Under the pieces are notes generated by a model, which was not told the origin of the DNA, did no database searches, and saw nothing but the letters and a program-made list of their open reading frames with translations. The translations under genes and the position numbers were made by a program. Below are positions 35,389 through 43,920 of a stretch of DNA of 64,000 nucleotides, one piece after another; the stretch's first letter is position 1, and every line of letters begins with the position of its first letter. The DNA is from Bradyrhizobium erythrophlei. Lineage in GTDB: Bacteria; Pseudomonadota; Alphaproteobacteria; Rhizobiales; Xanthobacteraceae. The stretch is taken from assembly GCF_900129505.1 (NCBI RefSeq), contig NZ_LT670818.1, positions 744,001 through 808,000 of the forward strand. Direction: 5' to 3'.

Positions 35389-36392
35389 GCCGCGACCCTT
35401 CCGCCGGCCGCATCGAAGAACAGCGGCCTGTTGAGGCGGAGCGACACGACGTCGCCTGCGCCGAGGTTCGCCTCGGGATCGGACAACGTCACGACCGGCT
35501 GGCCGCCGAGGTCGAGGTGGAGATGGCTCTGGTCGCCAAGATGCTCGATCCGCGTCACGGTGGCCGACACGTCGCCGCCGCCGCGCGCGATCGTCAGGTG
35601 CTCGGTGCGCGCACCGATGGTCTTGGCCGCAGGCGGCACGCCGGCAAACAGGGCCGCCGGCAGCAGGTTGATCGCGGGCTGGCCGAGCCGCGCGGCGACG
35701 TAAGCGTTGACCGGGTTCTCGTAGATTTCGCGCGGCGTGCCGATCTGCATCAGCCGCCCGGCCTCAATCACGCCAATCCGCGACGCCATGGTCATGGCTT
35801 CGGTCTGGTCGTGGGTGACGTAGAGGATGGTGGCGCCGAGATCGGTCTGGATGCGCTTGAGTTCGAGCCGCATCTCGCCCCGCAGCTTGGCGTCCAGCGA
35901 GGACAGCGGCTCGTCCATCAGGTAGATCGCGGGCGAGCGTACCAGCGCCCGGCCGATCGCGACGCGCTGCATCTGCCCGCCCGATAACTGCGTCGCCTTG
36001 TTGTCCAGCTTGGTTTCGATGTGGAGCAGCCGCGCCACCTCCTGCACCTTGGCGCGGATCTCGCCCTCCGGCACCCGGCGGATCGGCGCGCGCAGCGCAA
36101 AGGCCATGTTCTCGAACACGCTAAGATGCGGATAGAGCGAATATTGCTGGAAAACGAAGGCGACGTCGCGATCGGCCGGCGCATCGCCGGTCACGTCGCG
36201 GCCGCCGATCCGGATCGAACCGCGATCCGGCATCTCCAGTCCGGCGATCAGGCGCAATGTCGTGGTCTTGCCGGCGCCGGTCGGCCCGAGCAGCGCGACG
36301 AATTCGCCGTCCGCTACGGTCAGGGACAGGTCGCTGACCGCCTGCGTCTTGCCGAAGGCCTTGGAGACCGCCCTGATCTCGACTTCAGCCAT
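35385..36392 (-). CDS. ABC transporter ATPase (second of a pair), carbohydrate/polyol type
   Basis: 335 residues: Walker A 'GPTGAGKTT', signature '[14 protein letters not shown]', Walker B 'IYLMDEPLSSLDA', switch 'THDQTEAMT', then a MalK-like OB-fold tail. The start at 36392 was chosen because a ~36-residue upstream extension lies inside the preceding gene and has no family content. It probably forms a heterodimer with the ATPase at 36385-37482. It overlaps that gene by 8 bp. Rhizobial glycerol transporters (GlpS/GlpT) also use two distinct ATPases. Confidence 0.92.
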   Translation of the reverse strand: MAEVEIRAVSKAFGKTQAVSDLSLTVADGEFVALLGPTGAGKTTTLRLIAGLEMPDRGSIRIGGRDVTGDAPADRDVAFVFQQYSLYPHLSVFENMAFALRAPIRRVPEGEIRAKVQEVARLLHIETKLDNKATQLSGGQMQRVAIGRALVRSPAIYLMDEPLSSLDAKLRGEMRLELKRIQTDLGATILYVTHDQTEAMTMASRIGVIEAGRLMQIGTPREIYENPVNAYVAARLGQPAINLLPAALFAGVPPAAKTIGARTEHLTIARGGGDVSATVTRIEHLGDQSHLHLDLGGQPVVTLSDPEANLGAGDVVSLRLNRPLFFDAAGGRVAA

Positions 36393-37482
36393 GCGCCCCT
36401 CTTTCATATAACGCGGTGCGGATCGCCCGGCCTGTCTCCTTGTCGAAGATCGACAGCGTATCGGGGCGGAAGTCGAGCCCGACATTCTCGCCGATCCCAA
36501 AGCAAATGCTGGCGGGCGCGCGGGCCTTGAGCGCGCCGTAGCGTGTCGTCACGGTCACGATCTGCGTCGTGCCGAGATATTCCGAGCCATAGACCTCGCC
36601 CCGCACCATGCCCTGATCGGTGAAACGCACATGCTCGGGCCGAACCCCGAGCACGAGATCGCTTTCCGAAAGCGCCTCGCGCGCGGTCGGAATGGCGACA
36701 TCGCGCTCGCCGAGCCGGATCGCCCGCGCGCCGGCCTGCAGGCCGTCGCGAAACGGCAGGAAGTTCATCGGCGGCGAACCGATGAAGTCCGCGACGAACA
36801 GCGAAGCGGGACGGTCGTAGATGTCGCGCGGACTCGCGACCTGCTCGACGACGCCGTGGTTCATCACGGCGATCATGTCGGCCATCGCCATCGCCTCGAG
36901 CTGGTCATGCGTCACATAAACCGTGGTGGCGCCGAGCCGGTCATGCAGCGCGCGCAGTTCGTGGATCATCGCCTCGCGCATCTCGGTATCGAGCGCCCCG
37001 AGCGGCTCGTCCATCAGGAAGCATTTCGGCTTGCGCACGATCGCCCGGCCAAGCGCGACGCGCTGCCGGTCGCCGCCGGCAAGTCCCGACACCGACCGGT
37101 CGAGCAGATGGGAGATGCGCAGGATCCTCGCGACCTCCTCGACCCGCCGCTCGCGCTCCGCCGCACCGACGCCCTCGCATTTCAAGGGAAAGCCGATGTT
37201 GCGGCGGACGTTCAAATGCGGGTAGAGCGCAAACAGCTGGAACACGAAGGCGATATCGCGCGCCGAGGCGCGATTCATCGTCACATCCTCGCCGTCGAGC
37301 CGAATGGTGCCGGCGGTCGGCAATTCCAAGCCTGCGATCATGCGCAGCGTCGTGGTCTTGCCGCAACCGGAAGGACCGAGCAGGCAAAGGAACTGGCCGT
37401 CTTCTACCGTGAAGCTGGCGGTCTTGACGGCATGAAAACTCCCGAAGGATTTATTGAGCGCTTCGACCCTGATCTGTGCCAT
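36385..37482 (-). CDS. ABC transporter ATPase (first of a pair) with divergent signature motif
   Basis: 365 residues: Walker A 'GPSGCGKTT', Walker B 'CFLMDEPLGALDTEM', switch 'THDQLEAMA' and an OB-fold tail to ~365. The LSGGQ signature is 'LAGGDRQRVALG', so the two ATP sites of a mixed dimer would not be equal. It lies 6 bp after the small membrane-protein gene. The likely role is to power import through the permeases at 37698-39607. Confidence 0.92.
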   Translation of the reverse strand: MAQIRVEALNKSFGSFHAVKTASFTVEDGQFLCLLGPSGCGKTTTLRMIAGLELPTAGTIRLDGEDVTMNRASARDIAFVFQLFALYPHLNVRRNIGFPLKCEGVGAAERERRVEEVARILRISHLLDRSVSGLAGGDRQRVALGRAIVRKPKCFLMDEPLGALDTEMREAMIHELRALHDRLGATTVYVTHDQLEAMAMADMIAVMNHGVVEQVASPRDIYDRPASLFVADFIGSPPMNFLPFRDGLQAGARAIRLGERDVAIPTAREALSESDLVLGVRPEHVRFTDQGMVRGEVYGSEYLGTTQIVTVTTRYGALKARAPASICFGIGENVGLDFRPDTLSIFDKETGRAIRTALYERGAHG

Positions 37483-37488
37483 GGCGCG

Positions 37489-37701
37489 CTACTCCCTGAC
37501 CTTTGAGACGATGGTGAACATCACCGTGCCGAACAGCGTGGTCGCAAACGACAGGGAATACAGCGTCAGGAAAAACGGCTGCATCAGCATGACGACGCCC
37601 GCGGCGATGATCGTCGTCGCGATCGCCTCCAGCGGACCGCGGCGCAGAATCCTGTCCGTGAAACCAGAACGCGGCATCGACGAGTTCGCATCCAGACTCA
37701 T
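37489..37701 (-). CDS. Small membrane protein of the ABC polyol transporter operon
   Basis: 70 residues, two hydrophobic helices ('AIATTIIAAGVVMLMQPFFLTLYSLSFATTLFGTVMFTIVS') after a Ser/Arg-rich start. It overlaps the permease gene by 4 bp. A small membrane protein at this place is also known in the rhizobial glycerol operon (GlpU), but this one is shorter and I cannot claim the same family. It may be a permease accessory subunit. Confidence 0.72.
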   Translation of the reverse strand: MSLDANSSMPRSGFTDRILRRGPLEAIATTIIAAGVVMLMQPFFLTLYSLSFATTLFGTVMFTIVSKVRE

Positions 37702-38651
37702 TTGCGGACCGCTCCAAAGGTGATGCCGCGCAACAGATGCTTGCGCAACAGCACCGTGAACACCACGATGGGCACCAGGAAGAACGTCGTGCCGGCGGCC
37801 ACCGCGGGCCAGTCCTGCCCGCCCTCGCCGATGATGATCGGAATGAAGGGCGGCGCAGTCTGCGCGTTGCCGGAGGTCAGAAGCACGGCGAAGGCATATT
37901 CATTCCAGGCGAAGATCAGGCAGAAGATCGCGGTGGCCGCGATCCCGGTCGTCGCCTGCGGCAACACCACCTTCACGAAGGCCTGAAAGCGCGTATAGCC
38001 GTCGATCATCGCCGCTTCCTCGTATTCGCGCGGGATCTCGTCGATGAAACCCTTGAGCAGCCATACCGCGAGCGAAACGTTGACCGAGGTGTAGAGCAGG
38101 ATCATCCCAAGCCTGGTGTCCGACAATCCGAGGGTGCGGTACATCAGGTAGATCGGGATCGCGACCGCGATCGGCGGCATCATCCGGGTCGACAGGATGA
38201 AGAACAGCAAATCGTCCTTCAGCGGCACGCGGAACCGCGAGAAGCCATAGGCCGACAGCGTGCCGAGGGCGACGGCGAGCACCGTCGAGCCGAAGGCGAT
38301 GATCAGGGAATTGACGAAGCGCGGCACGTAATTCGACGGCCCGGCGACCACCATGTTGCGGTCGCGCGCGATACCGTCGCAGAGCCCCTGCGGCGGCCCC
38401 AACGTCTTGATGAATTCCGGTGTCTGGCGCGAGCGCGTCGTGAAGAGATTGCAGTAGCCTTCGAGCGACGGCGTGAACAGGATTTTTGGCGGATAGGAGA
38501 TCGCATCGTCCGGCGACTTGAACGAAGTCAGCACGATCCAGACCAGTGGAATCATGGTGATGACGGCATAGAGCACCACAAGCGAGCCGGCGAAGCGGCG
38601 CGTACCGGCCGAGGGTTCGACGACGGAATGGGCTGCGTTGGAAAGGCTCAT
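37698..38651 (-). CDS. ABC permease, carbohydrate (MalG-like) type
   Basis: 317 residues, six helices. The coupling EAA motif is 'EYEEAAMIDGYTRFQAFVKVVLPQA'. The long periplasmic loop between the first two helices carries an extra stretch ('EGYCNLFTTRSRQTPEFIKTLGPPQGLCDG') with two cysteines that could bind ligand or pair. The start at 38651 overlaps the upstream permease by 4 bp. Ends 'GITFGAVRK', typical of the family. Confidence 0.92.
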   Translation of the reverse strand: MSLSNAAHSVVEPSAGTRRFAGSLVVLYAVITMIPLVWIVLTSFKSPDDAISYPPKILFTPSLEGYCNLFTTRSRQTPEFIKTLGPPQGLCDGIARDRNMVVAGPSNYVPRFVNSLIIAFGSTVLAVALGTLSAYGFSRFRVPLKDDLLFFILSTRMMPPIAVAIPIYLMYRTLGLSDTRLGMILLYTSVNVSLAVWLLKGFIDEIPREYEEAAMIDGYTRFQAFVKVVLPQATTGIAATAIFCLIFAWNEYAFAVLLTSGNAQTAPPFIPIIIGEGGQDWPAVAAGTTFFLVPIVVFTVLLRKHLLRGITFGAVRK

Positions 38652-39607
38652 CGGTTTTTCACCCGGTTCAGCGCCTTCACATAGATGTTGGCAAGGCCGA
38701 ACACCGTCACGAACAGAATGATCGCGAAGGCCGAGGAATAGCCGGTCCGCCAACTCTCGAACGCCGCGCGCTTGAGCGTGATCGAGGCGACTTCGGTGGT
38801 CGATCCCGGCCCGCCGCCGGTGAGCAGGTTGACCATGTCGAACATCTTGAAGTTCTCGATGCCGCGGAACAGTACCGCGAGCATGATGAACGGCAGCGCC
38901 ATCGGCAGCGTGATCGACCAGAACTGCCGCCATTTCGACGCGCGGTCGACCTCCGCCGCTTCATAGATGTAGTCCGGTATCGAACGCAGTCCGGCCAGGC
39001 AGATCAGCATCACGTAGGGCGTCCACATCCAGGCATCGACGATGACGATGGCCCAGGGACTGAGCGTCACGTCGCCCAGCATCTGGAACGACGAGGCGTC
39101 GCGGCCCGTGAGGAAGGCGACCACGTAGTTGAACAATCCGATCTGCGGCTGGTAGAGAAACGTCCAGAAATTGCCGACCACGGCCGGTGACAGCATCATC
39201 GGCAGCAGGATGATCGTGGTCCAGATGCCATGGCCGCGAAATTTCTTGTCGATCAGGAAGGCGAGCCCGAACCCAAGCACGGTCTCGATGACCACGGTCC
39301 AGATCACGAAATGCGCGGTCACCTGCATCGCCGCCCAGACGTCCGGATCGGTCAGGATCGACCGGTACCAGTCGGTGCCGAGCCAGATCATCGGCGCGTT
39401 GGCGCGGTTGGCCCGGTAGTTGGTGAAGGACAGATAGATCGTCCAGACCAGCGGGAAGATATTGATCGCTAGAAGCAGCACGATGGTCGGCGTGATGAAC
39501 AGCCACGCCAGCGCCTTGTCCGACAGGCCGCGGATACGGCGCACCACGCCCGGCCGGACCAGCACGGCCTGATGGATGATCTGCGATGAGGCACTCAAAT
39601 CGTTCAT
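38648..39607 (-). CDS. ABC permease, carbohydrate (MalF-like) type
   Basis: 319 residues, six helices; EAA motif 'IYEAAEVDRASKWRQFWSITLPMA', and 'LTGGGPGSTTEVASI' before the last helix is typical of sugar and polyol permeases. The start at 39607 is supported by the family's short cytoplasmic N-terminus; the frame runs 26 codons further. Follows the binding-protein gene across a gap with a perfect hairpin. Confidence 0.92.
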   Translation of the reverse strand: MNDLSASSQIIHQAVLVRPGVVRRIRGLSDKALAWLFITPTIVLLLAINIFPLVWTIYLSFTNYRANRANAPMIWLGTDWYRSILTDPDVWAAMQVTAHFVIWTVVIETVLGFGLAFLIDKKFRGHGIWTTIILLPMMLSPAVVGNFWTFLYQPQIGLFNYVVAFLTGRDASSFQMLGDVTLSPWAIVIVDAWMWTPYVMLICLAGLRSIPDYIYEAAEVDRASKWRQFWSITLPMALPFIMLAVLFRGIENFKMFDMVNLLTGGGPGSTTEVASITLKRAAFESWRTGYSSAFAIILFVTVFGLANIYVKALNRVKNR

Positions 39608-39673
39608 GGCTTCGGTCGATCCTGGCGCCGAGACTGTCAGCGATGCGACAGGTATCGGAATTTGGGAAGAGCA

Positions 39674-39701
39674 CCTGGAGCGCACTTACGCGCGCTCCAG
39701 G
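39674..39701 (-). other. Intercistronic hairpin after the solute-binding-protein gene
   Basis: CCTGGAGCGC (39674-39683) pairs perfectly with GCGCTCCAGG (39692-39701) over an 8-nt loop. It begins 14 bp past the stop codon and has no U-tract on the minus strand, so it is more likely to protect the binding-protein mRNA than to terminate it. Confidence 0.68.
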
Positions 39702-39715
39702 CGATTGGCTTGCGA

Positions 39716-41056
39716 CTACTTGCCTTCTTCCTTGAAGATGGCTTTCCAGTCTTTCACCAGGCCGTCGAGCGCTTCCTGTGAGGTGCCCTTGTCGGCCACC
39801 ACATAGTCATGGACGCGCTTCTGCTCGGCCTGCAGCAGCTGGGCATAGGAGGGCTCGGCCCAGAAGTCGACGACCATTCCCATCGACTGCAGGAACTCCT
39901 TCGCAAACGGCGCGCTGCTCGGGAAGCTCGAATCGTTCAGCACGGACTTGGCGCAGGAATAGCCGCCCAGCGCCCACCACTTCTTCTGCACATCGCCGCC
40001 GGAGAACCACTTGATGTATTGCAGCGCTTCGCTCTGGTTCTTGGAATAGGAAACCACCGAGATTCCCTGGCCGCCGAGCTGGGTCGCCTGTGCCGCGGGG
40101 CCGGCCGGATTGACGAAGAAGCCGATCTTGTCGCCGCCGACATTCGGGTCCTTGAAGAGGCCCGGGAAGAAGGCGAAGAAGTTCATCTGCAGCGCGACCT
40201 GGCCGGACTTGAAGGCGTCGAGGCCTTCCGACATGTAGGAGTTGGACGCGCCGGGAGGCGTGCAGCACTTGTAGAGGTCCTTGTAGGCCTCCAGCCCCTT
40301 GACGGCGGCGGGCGAGTTGACGAACCCCTCCATCGCATAGGGCTTGTTGGGATCCTGGTATTTGAAGCCATAGTCGTAGAGATAGTTCGAAACGCCCATG
40401 GTGATGCCTTCCGAGCCGCGCTCGGTATAGATCGAGGCGCCATAGACCTTCTTGCCGTCGATGTCGCGGCCCTGGAAGAACGCCGCGATGTCGTGGAGTT
40501 CATCGAGGGTTTTCGGCACCGCGAGATCGCGGCCGTATTTGGCCTTGAAGTCCTTCTGCACGTCCGGCCGCGCAAACCAGTCCTTGCGATAGGTCCAGCC
40601 CACCGCATCGCCCATCGCGGGCAGCGCCCAATAGTTCGGCGAGTTCTTCGGCCACTCGGAATAGCCGACCACGGTCGCCGGCATGTAGTCGTCCATGCTG
40701 ATTCCTTCCTTCTTGAAGAAATCGTTGAGCTTGACGTACTGGCCGTTCTCCGCGGCGCCGCCGATCCATTGCGAGTCGCCGATGATGAGATCGCACAACG
40801 AGCCGTGCGAATTAAGTTCGTTCAGGAAACGATCGGCATAATTGGTCCACGGCACGAATTCGAATTTCATGCCGATGCCGGTCTTGGTGGTGAAGTCCTT
40901 CGACAGTTCAACCAGCGCGTTGGCGGGGTCCCACGCGGCCCAGCACAGCGTGATGGTCTTGCCCTGCGCCTGCGCGGGCGTGGTCGCCGCTCCGACGCCG
41001 AGCGCGGAGGCAAGAGCCCCGCCAGCAACAAGAAGCGCCTTCATTGTCTGTTTCAT
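39716..41056 (-). CDS. ABC solute-binding protein, family 1 (polyol/triose importer)
   Basis: 446 residues with a signal peptide (ALLVAGGALASALGVGAATTPAQAQ). It begins 'ITLCWAAWDPANALVELSKDFTTKTGIGMKFEFVPWTNYADRF', typical of family 1 periplasmic binding proteins. Two adjacent cysteines ('LYKCCTPPGASNSYM') and a Trp/Tyr-rich 'YWALPAMGDAVGWTYRKDWF' line the probable ligand site. As the first gene of the 12-gene operon it is the binding component of the importer; the attached DHA kinase suggests a polyol or triose (glycerol, dihydroxyacetone, erythritol class) as ligand. Confidence 0.92.
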   Translation of the reverse strand: MKQTMKALLVAGGALASALGVGAATTPAQAQGKTITLCWAAWDPANALVELSKDFTTKTGIGMKFEFVPWTNYADRFLNELNSHGSLCDLIIGDSQWIGGAAENGQYVKLNDFFKKEGISMDDYMPATVVGYSEWPKNSPNYWALPAMGDAVGWTYRKDWFARPDVQKDFKAKYGRDLAVPKTLDELHDIAAFFQGRDIDGKKVYGASIYTERGSEGITMGVSNYLYDYGFKYQDPNKPYAMEGFVNSPAAVKGLEAYKDLYKCCTPPGASNSYMSEGLDAFKSGQVALQMNFFAFFPGLFKDPNVGGDKIGFFVNPAGPAAQATQLGGQGISVVSYSKNQSEALQYIKWFSGGDVQKKWWALGGYSCAKSVLNDSSFPSSAPFAKEFLQSMGMVVDFWAEPSYAQLLQAEQKRVHDYVVADKGTSQEALDGLVKDWKAIFKEEGK

Positions 41057-41216
41057 TACGCGTTCTCCCTCCCAGTGGCGCCGGCCATCGAGATGGCACG
41101 GCTTTCCTACCCGCTCGAATGCTTCGAGCAGAGCGACACAGTCCTTGACGGGCTGAATGACTAAACGGACGTTCCCTCGCGCCTACCCGGATTCTAGGAC
41201 CCGGCGAGGCTCGATT

Positions 41217-41244
41217 TGTTTAGTGGATCACGATTTACTAAACA
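41217..41244. promoter_or_regulatory. ACTAAAC inverted repeat upstream of the DHA/ABC operon
   Basis: TGTTTAGT (41217-41224) and ACTAAACA (41237-41244) form an 8-bp-arm inverted repeat. A third ACTAAAC half lies at 41160-41166, closer to the operon start at 41056. This is the only AT-rich patch in a ~250-bp gap, and it is a plausible operator or promoter region for the operon. Confidence 0.5.
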
Positions 41245-41309
41245 TTGCAAGCGGGACGTTGCCACCCCGAGCAATAGGCTGGCACGGGACCACGCCGCGG
41301 ACACAGCGA

Positions 41310-42611
41310 TCAGATTCCGGCGTCCCGGTGCCGGCTGGCCGGATCGACGCTGCCCGAAAGGTCTGCTGATGTTGGCCAATTAATCACGGCGGGGGCGCGC
41401 GAAAAACTGATGCGGCCGCGCTTCATCGCCAGCAGTGGCTGGGCCAGCTCCGCCACCGCCGCGCTTGAATTGCGGCAATCGAGCACGACGATGTCGGCGG
41501 GATTGCCGACGGCAATGCCGTAGTCGCGCAGATTCATCAGGCGGGCAGACAGCGTCGTCACCATCGCAAGGCACGCCGTCAGCTCGTCGGGTTGTCCCGC
41601 CTGCGCGACATTGGCGTAGAGGTTCGCCATCCGGATCAGCGAACAATCGCCGTACGGTGTGAACGGATTGAGGACGTTGTTGGTGGACAGTGAACAGGTC
41701 ACCCCGTAGTCGAGCAGACGATGCACCGGCGCTACACCGCGCGGCACCGAATGCGCAGCGCCGCGCCCCATCAGGTACAGGTCCGTTGCCGGCAGAACCG
41801 TTACCGCGACGCCGGCGCCGGCGAGGCGCCGCCCGACGGATTGCAGCGCGCCGGCGTCGAGCGCCGACAGCTTGCTGACATGGCCGATCGCGACCCGGCC
41901 GCCCCAGCCATATTGATCGGTCCGCCGGCAGACTTCATCGAGATGCATCCAGGACGGATCGAGATCGAAATCGAGGTGAAAATCGATGTCGAGGTCATAA
42001 CGCCCGGCGAGTTCGAAAATGCGGGCGATCTGGCCGTGCGGATCGTTGTCGACATAGGGGGCGCCGCCGATCGATCCCGCGCCATTTTCGCAGGCTTCCA
42101 CCAGCAAGGCGTCGCAGCCGGGATCGTTGAGCAACCCTTCCTGCGGAAACACGCAGAGCTCCAGATCCACCGCCCAGGCGAAATCCCGTTGCAGACGGCG
42201 CAAGGCATGAAAGCCCTTCATCCCGATCCGCGGATCGACCTCGACATGGGTGCGCATGCGCGTCGTGCCCTGGACGATGGCTTTCTCCAACGTACGGCTG
42301 GCCCGGGCATAAATGTCCTGTTCGGTGAAGTTGCGCTTTGCCGCCGCGGCCGCGGCGATCGCCTCCTGCAGGGTGCCCGTCACGCAGTTGCAGCGATCCG
42401 AGATGCACGACTTGTCGAGATGGATGTGGGTCTCGACAAAGCCCGGAATCATCAGACGTCCATCGAGCGCGATATCGCGCGAACTGTCCCGCGCGGACAT
42501 CGCAGAGCTGGAAGCGATTGCGGCGATCCGCCCGTCCCTCACGCCGACGTCCACCGGATCCGGACTCCCACCCGCGATGCGTCCGTTGCGCAAGACATAA
42601 TCGAATAACAT
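41310..42611 (-). CDS. Metal-dependent amidohydrolase, cytosine-deaminase-like
   Basis: 433 residues. 'PGFVETHIHLDKS' supplies the first two metal His; 'GTTRMRTHVEVDP' and 'DIDFHLDFDLDPSW' give further ligands; 'RVAIGHVSKLSAL' and 'TCSLSTNNVLNPFTPYGD' resemble the cytosine deaminase/CodA branch (HxH, H, D). It would hydrolyse an amide or amidine ring bond in the cytoplasm. Last gene of an operon with an ABC importer, a racemase and an NTF2-like protein. Confidence 0.86.
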   Translation of the reverse strand: MLFDYVLRNGRIAGGSPDPVDVGVRDGRIAAIASSSAMSARDSSRDIALDGRLMIPGFVETHIHLDKSCISDRCNCVTGTLQEAIAAAAAAKRNFTEQDIYARASRTLEKAIVQGTTRMRTHVEVDPRIGMKGFHALRRLQRDFAWAVDLELCVFPQEGLLNDPGCDALLVEACENGAGSIGGAPYVDNDPHGQIARIFELAGRYDLDIDFHLDFDLDPSWMHLDEVCRRTDQYGWGGRVAIGHVSKLSALDAGALQSVGRRLAGAGVAVTVLPATDLYLMGRGAAHSVPRGVAPVHRLLDYGVTCSLSTNNVLNPFTPYGDCSLIRMANLYANVAQAGQPDELTACLAMVTTLSARLMNLRDYGIAVGNPADIVVLDCRNSSAAVAELAQPLLAMKRGRISFSRAPAVINWPTSADLSGSVDPASRHRDAGI

Positions 42612-42681
42612 GAGAGCCTTCGCGCCGTTGAAGCGACCCGGGAGAGGTGGCTTGATTTAAGGGTTCTCAGCCTTGCGCGAC

Positions 42682-43113
42682 CTACGCCACGATCGCGTTG
42701 CGCGTGAGAATACGCTCGGCGCTGTCGTTCCAGACATCCATCTGCACGATCAGGCCGTCGCGAATGACGAAGCGATCGACATAGCGGTTGCCCTCGAACG
42801 GCGTGCCGTCCGGCCATTCGCCATAGAGGGTGCCGGTATTGTAAACCACGGTTTCGCCGATGCCGGGCGAAACGTCGGTCCGTTCCATTTTCTTCTTTAC
42901 CCATTTGTACCGCATGGCGTTGAAGCCGGTGGCTTCCCGCGGGTGGCGGAAGTGACGGCCGCCGGTGAAGGTGATGGCAACATCTGCGCTCATGAAGCCC
43001 GCAGCCTTCTCGGGATCCGGGATCATCGAGGCGACGAGAAACCGTTCGACCAGCTCCGCGGCTTGTGCGGTCTCGTCGCTCGGTACGGCAGCAATGGTCT
43101 GAGGGGCGGGCAT
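42682..43113 (-). CDS. SnoaL/NTF2-fold protein
   Basis: 143 residues; the start at 43113 follows AGGAGG. The NTF2-like fold is suggested by 'AAELVERFLVASMIPDPEKAAGFMSADVAITFTGGRHF' and 'YGEWPDGTPFEGNRYVDRFVIRDGLIVQMDVW'. Such proteins are small isomerases, hydratases or binding proteins. Operon position between the racemase-like enzyme and the amidohydrolase points to the same catabolic route. Confidence 0.8.
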   Translation of the reverse strand: MPAPQTIAAVPSDETAQAAELVERFLVASMIPDPEKAAGFMSADVAITFTGGRHFRHPREATGFNAMRYKWVKKKMERTDVSPGIGETVVYNTGTLYGEWPDGTPFEGNRYVDRFVIRDGLIVQMDVWNDSAERILTRNAIVA

Positions 43114-43174
43114 GATGACCTCCTGTGGTGGGACCGGCTGGGCGACAAAGTCCGATGACACGCTATCGCGGTCT

Positions 43175-43909
43175 CTAGCGTGGTTCGAAGGTTGCAAACA
43201 TTCCCCGATAGGCTTTCGGCCGCGGAGGCGCATAGGCTCCGATTTTCGATGTCTTGAGACCCAGCGCGCCGAACGCTTCCGCGAGCTTGACCGCGCTCGC
43301 GACCCCGTCGATGACGGGAAGCCCATGCCTTTCCGACAGCCGCGCCGCGAGGTCGGCCATGCCGGCGCAACCGAGAACGATCACTTCGGCCCGCTCCTCT
43401 CGCTTGGCAAGTTCGATTTCGGCACCGATCCGGGCGGCCGCCTCCGAGGCGGGATCATCGAGTGAAAGAACCGGCAATTCGCAGGCCCGCACCCGGCCGC
43501 AGCGGCCGGCCAGGCCGTATTTCAACAGGTTGTTTTCGATGGCGGCAATGGAACGCGACAGCGTCGTCACGACCGAGAAGCGATGACCCAGCATCGAGGC
43601 CAGATGAAACGCCGCCTCGCCGATGCCGATGACCGGCGCTGACGCGACGCTGCGCGCCGCTTCGAGGCCGGTGTCGTCGAAACAGGCAATGATGTGCGCG
43701 GAAACCCCGAGCGCCTCGCCCTTGGCGATTTCGGCCAGCAGGCCCGGCACCGAAAACGCCTCGTCATAATAGCCTTCGATCGAGACCGGCCCGTCGGCGG
43801 GATTGACGACGATGAGCTCCGTGCCCGAGGCGGCCACGGCGCGCGCGGCTGCGCCGATCTTCTCGGTCATGGCCGCCGTGGTATTTGGATTGACGACGAG
43901 AATGCGCAT
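43175..43909 (-). CDS. Asp/Glu/hydantoin racemase-family protein
   Basis: 244 residues. It starts 'RILVVNPNTTAAMTEKI', has the first catalytic Cys in 'IIACFDDTGLEAAR' and the second in 'VIVLGCAGMADL', the two-cysteine layout of the HyuA/HyuE and aspartate/glutamate racemase fold. Such enzymes epimerise hydantoins or related cyclic amides, or act as decarboxylases or isomerases (maleate isomerase, allantoin racemase). Gap of 11 bp to the permease gene upstream. Confidence 0.88.
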   Translation of the reverse strand: MRILVVNPNTTAAMTEKIGAAARAVAASGTELIVVNPADGPVSIEGYYDEAFSVPGLLAEIAKGEALGVSAHIIACFDDTGLEAARSVASAPVIGIGEAAFHLASMLGHRFSVVTTLSRSIAAIENNLLKYGLAGRCGRVRACELPVLSLDDPASEAAARIGAEIELAKREERAEVIVLGCAGMADLAARLSERHGLPVIDGVASAVKLAEAFGALGLKTSKIGAYAPPRPKAYRGMFATFEPR

Positions 43910-43920
43910 CGGCCCCGGCC

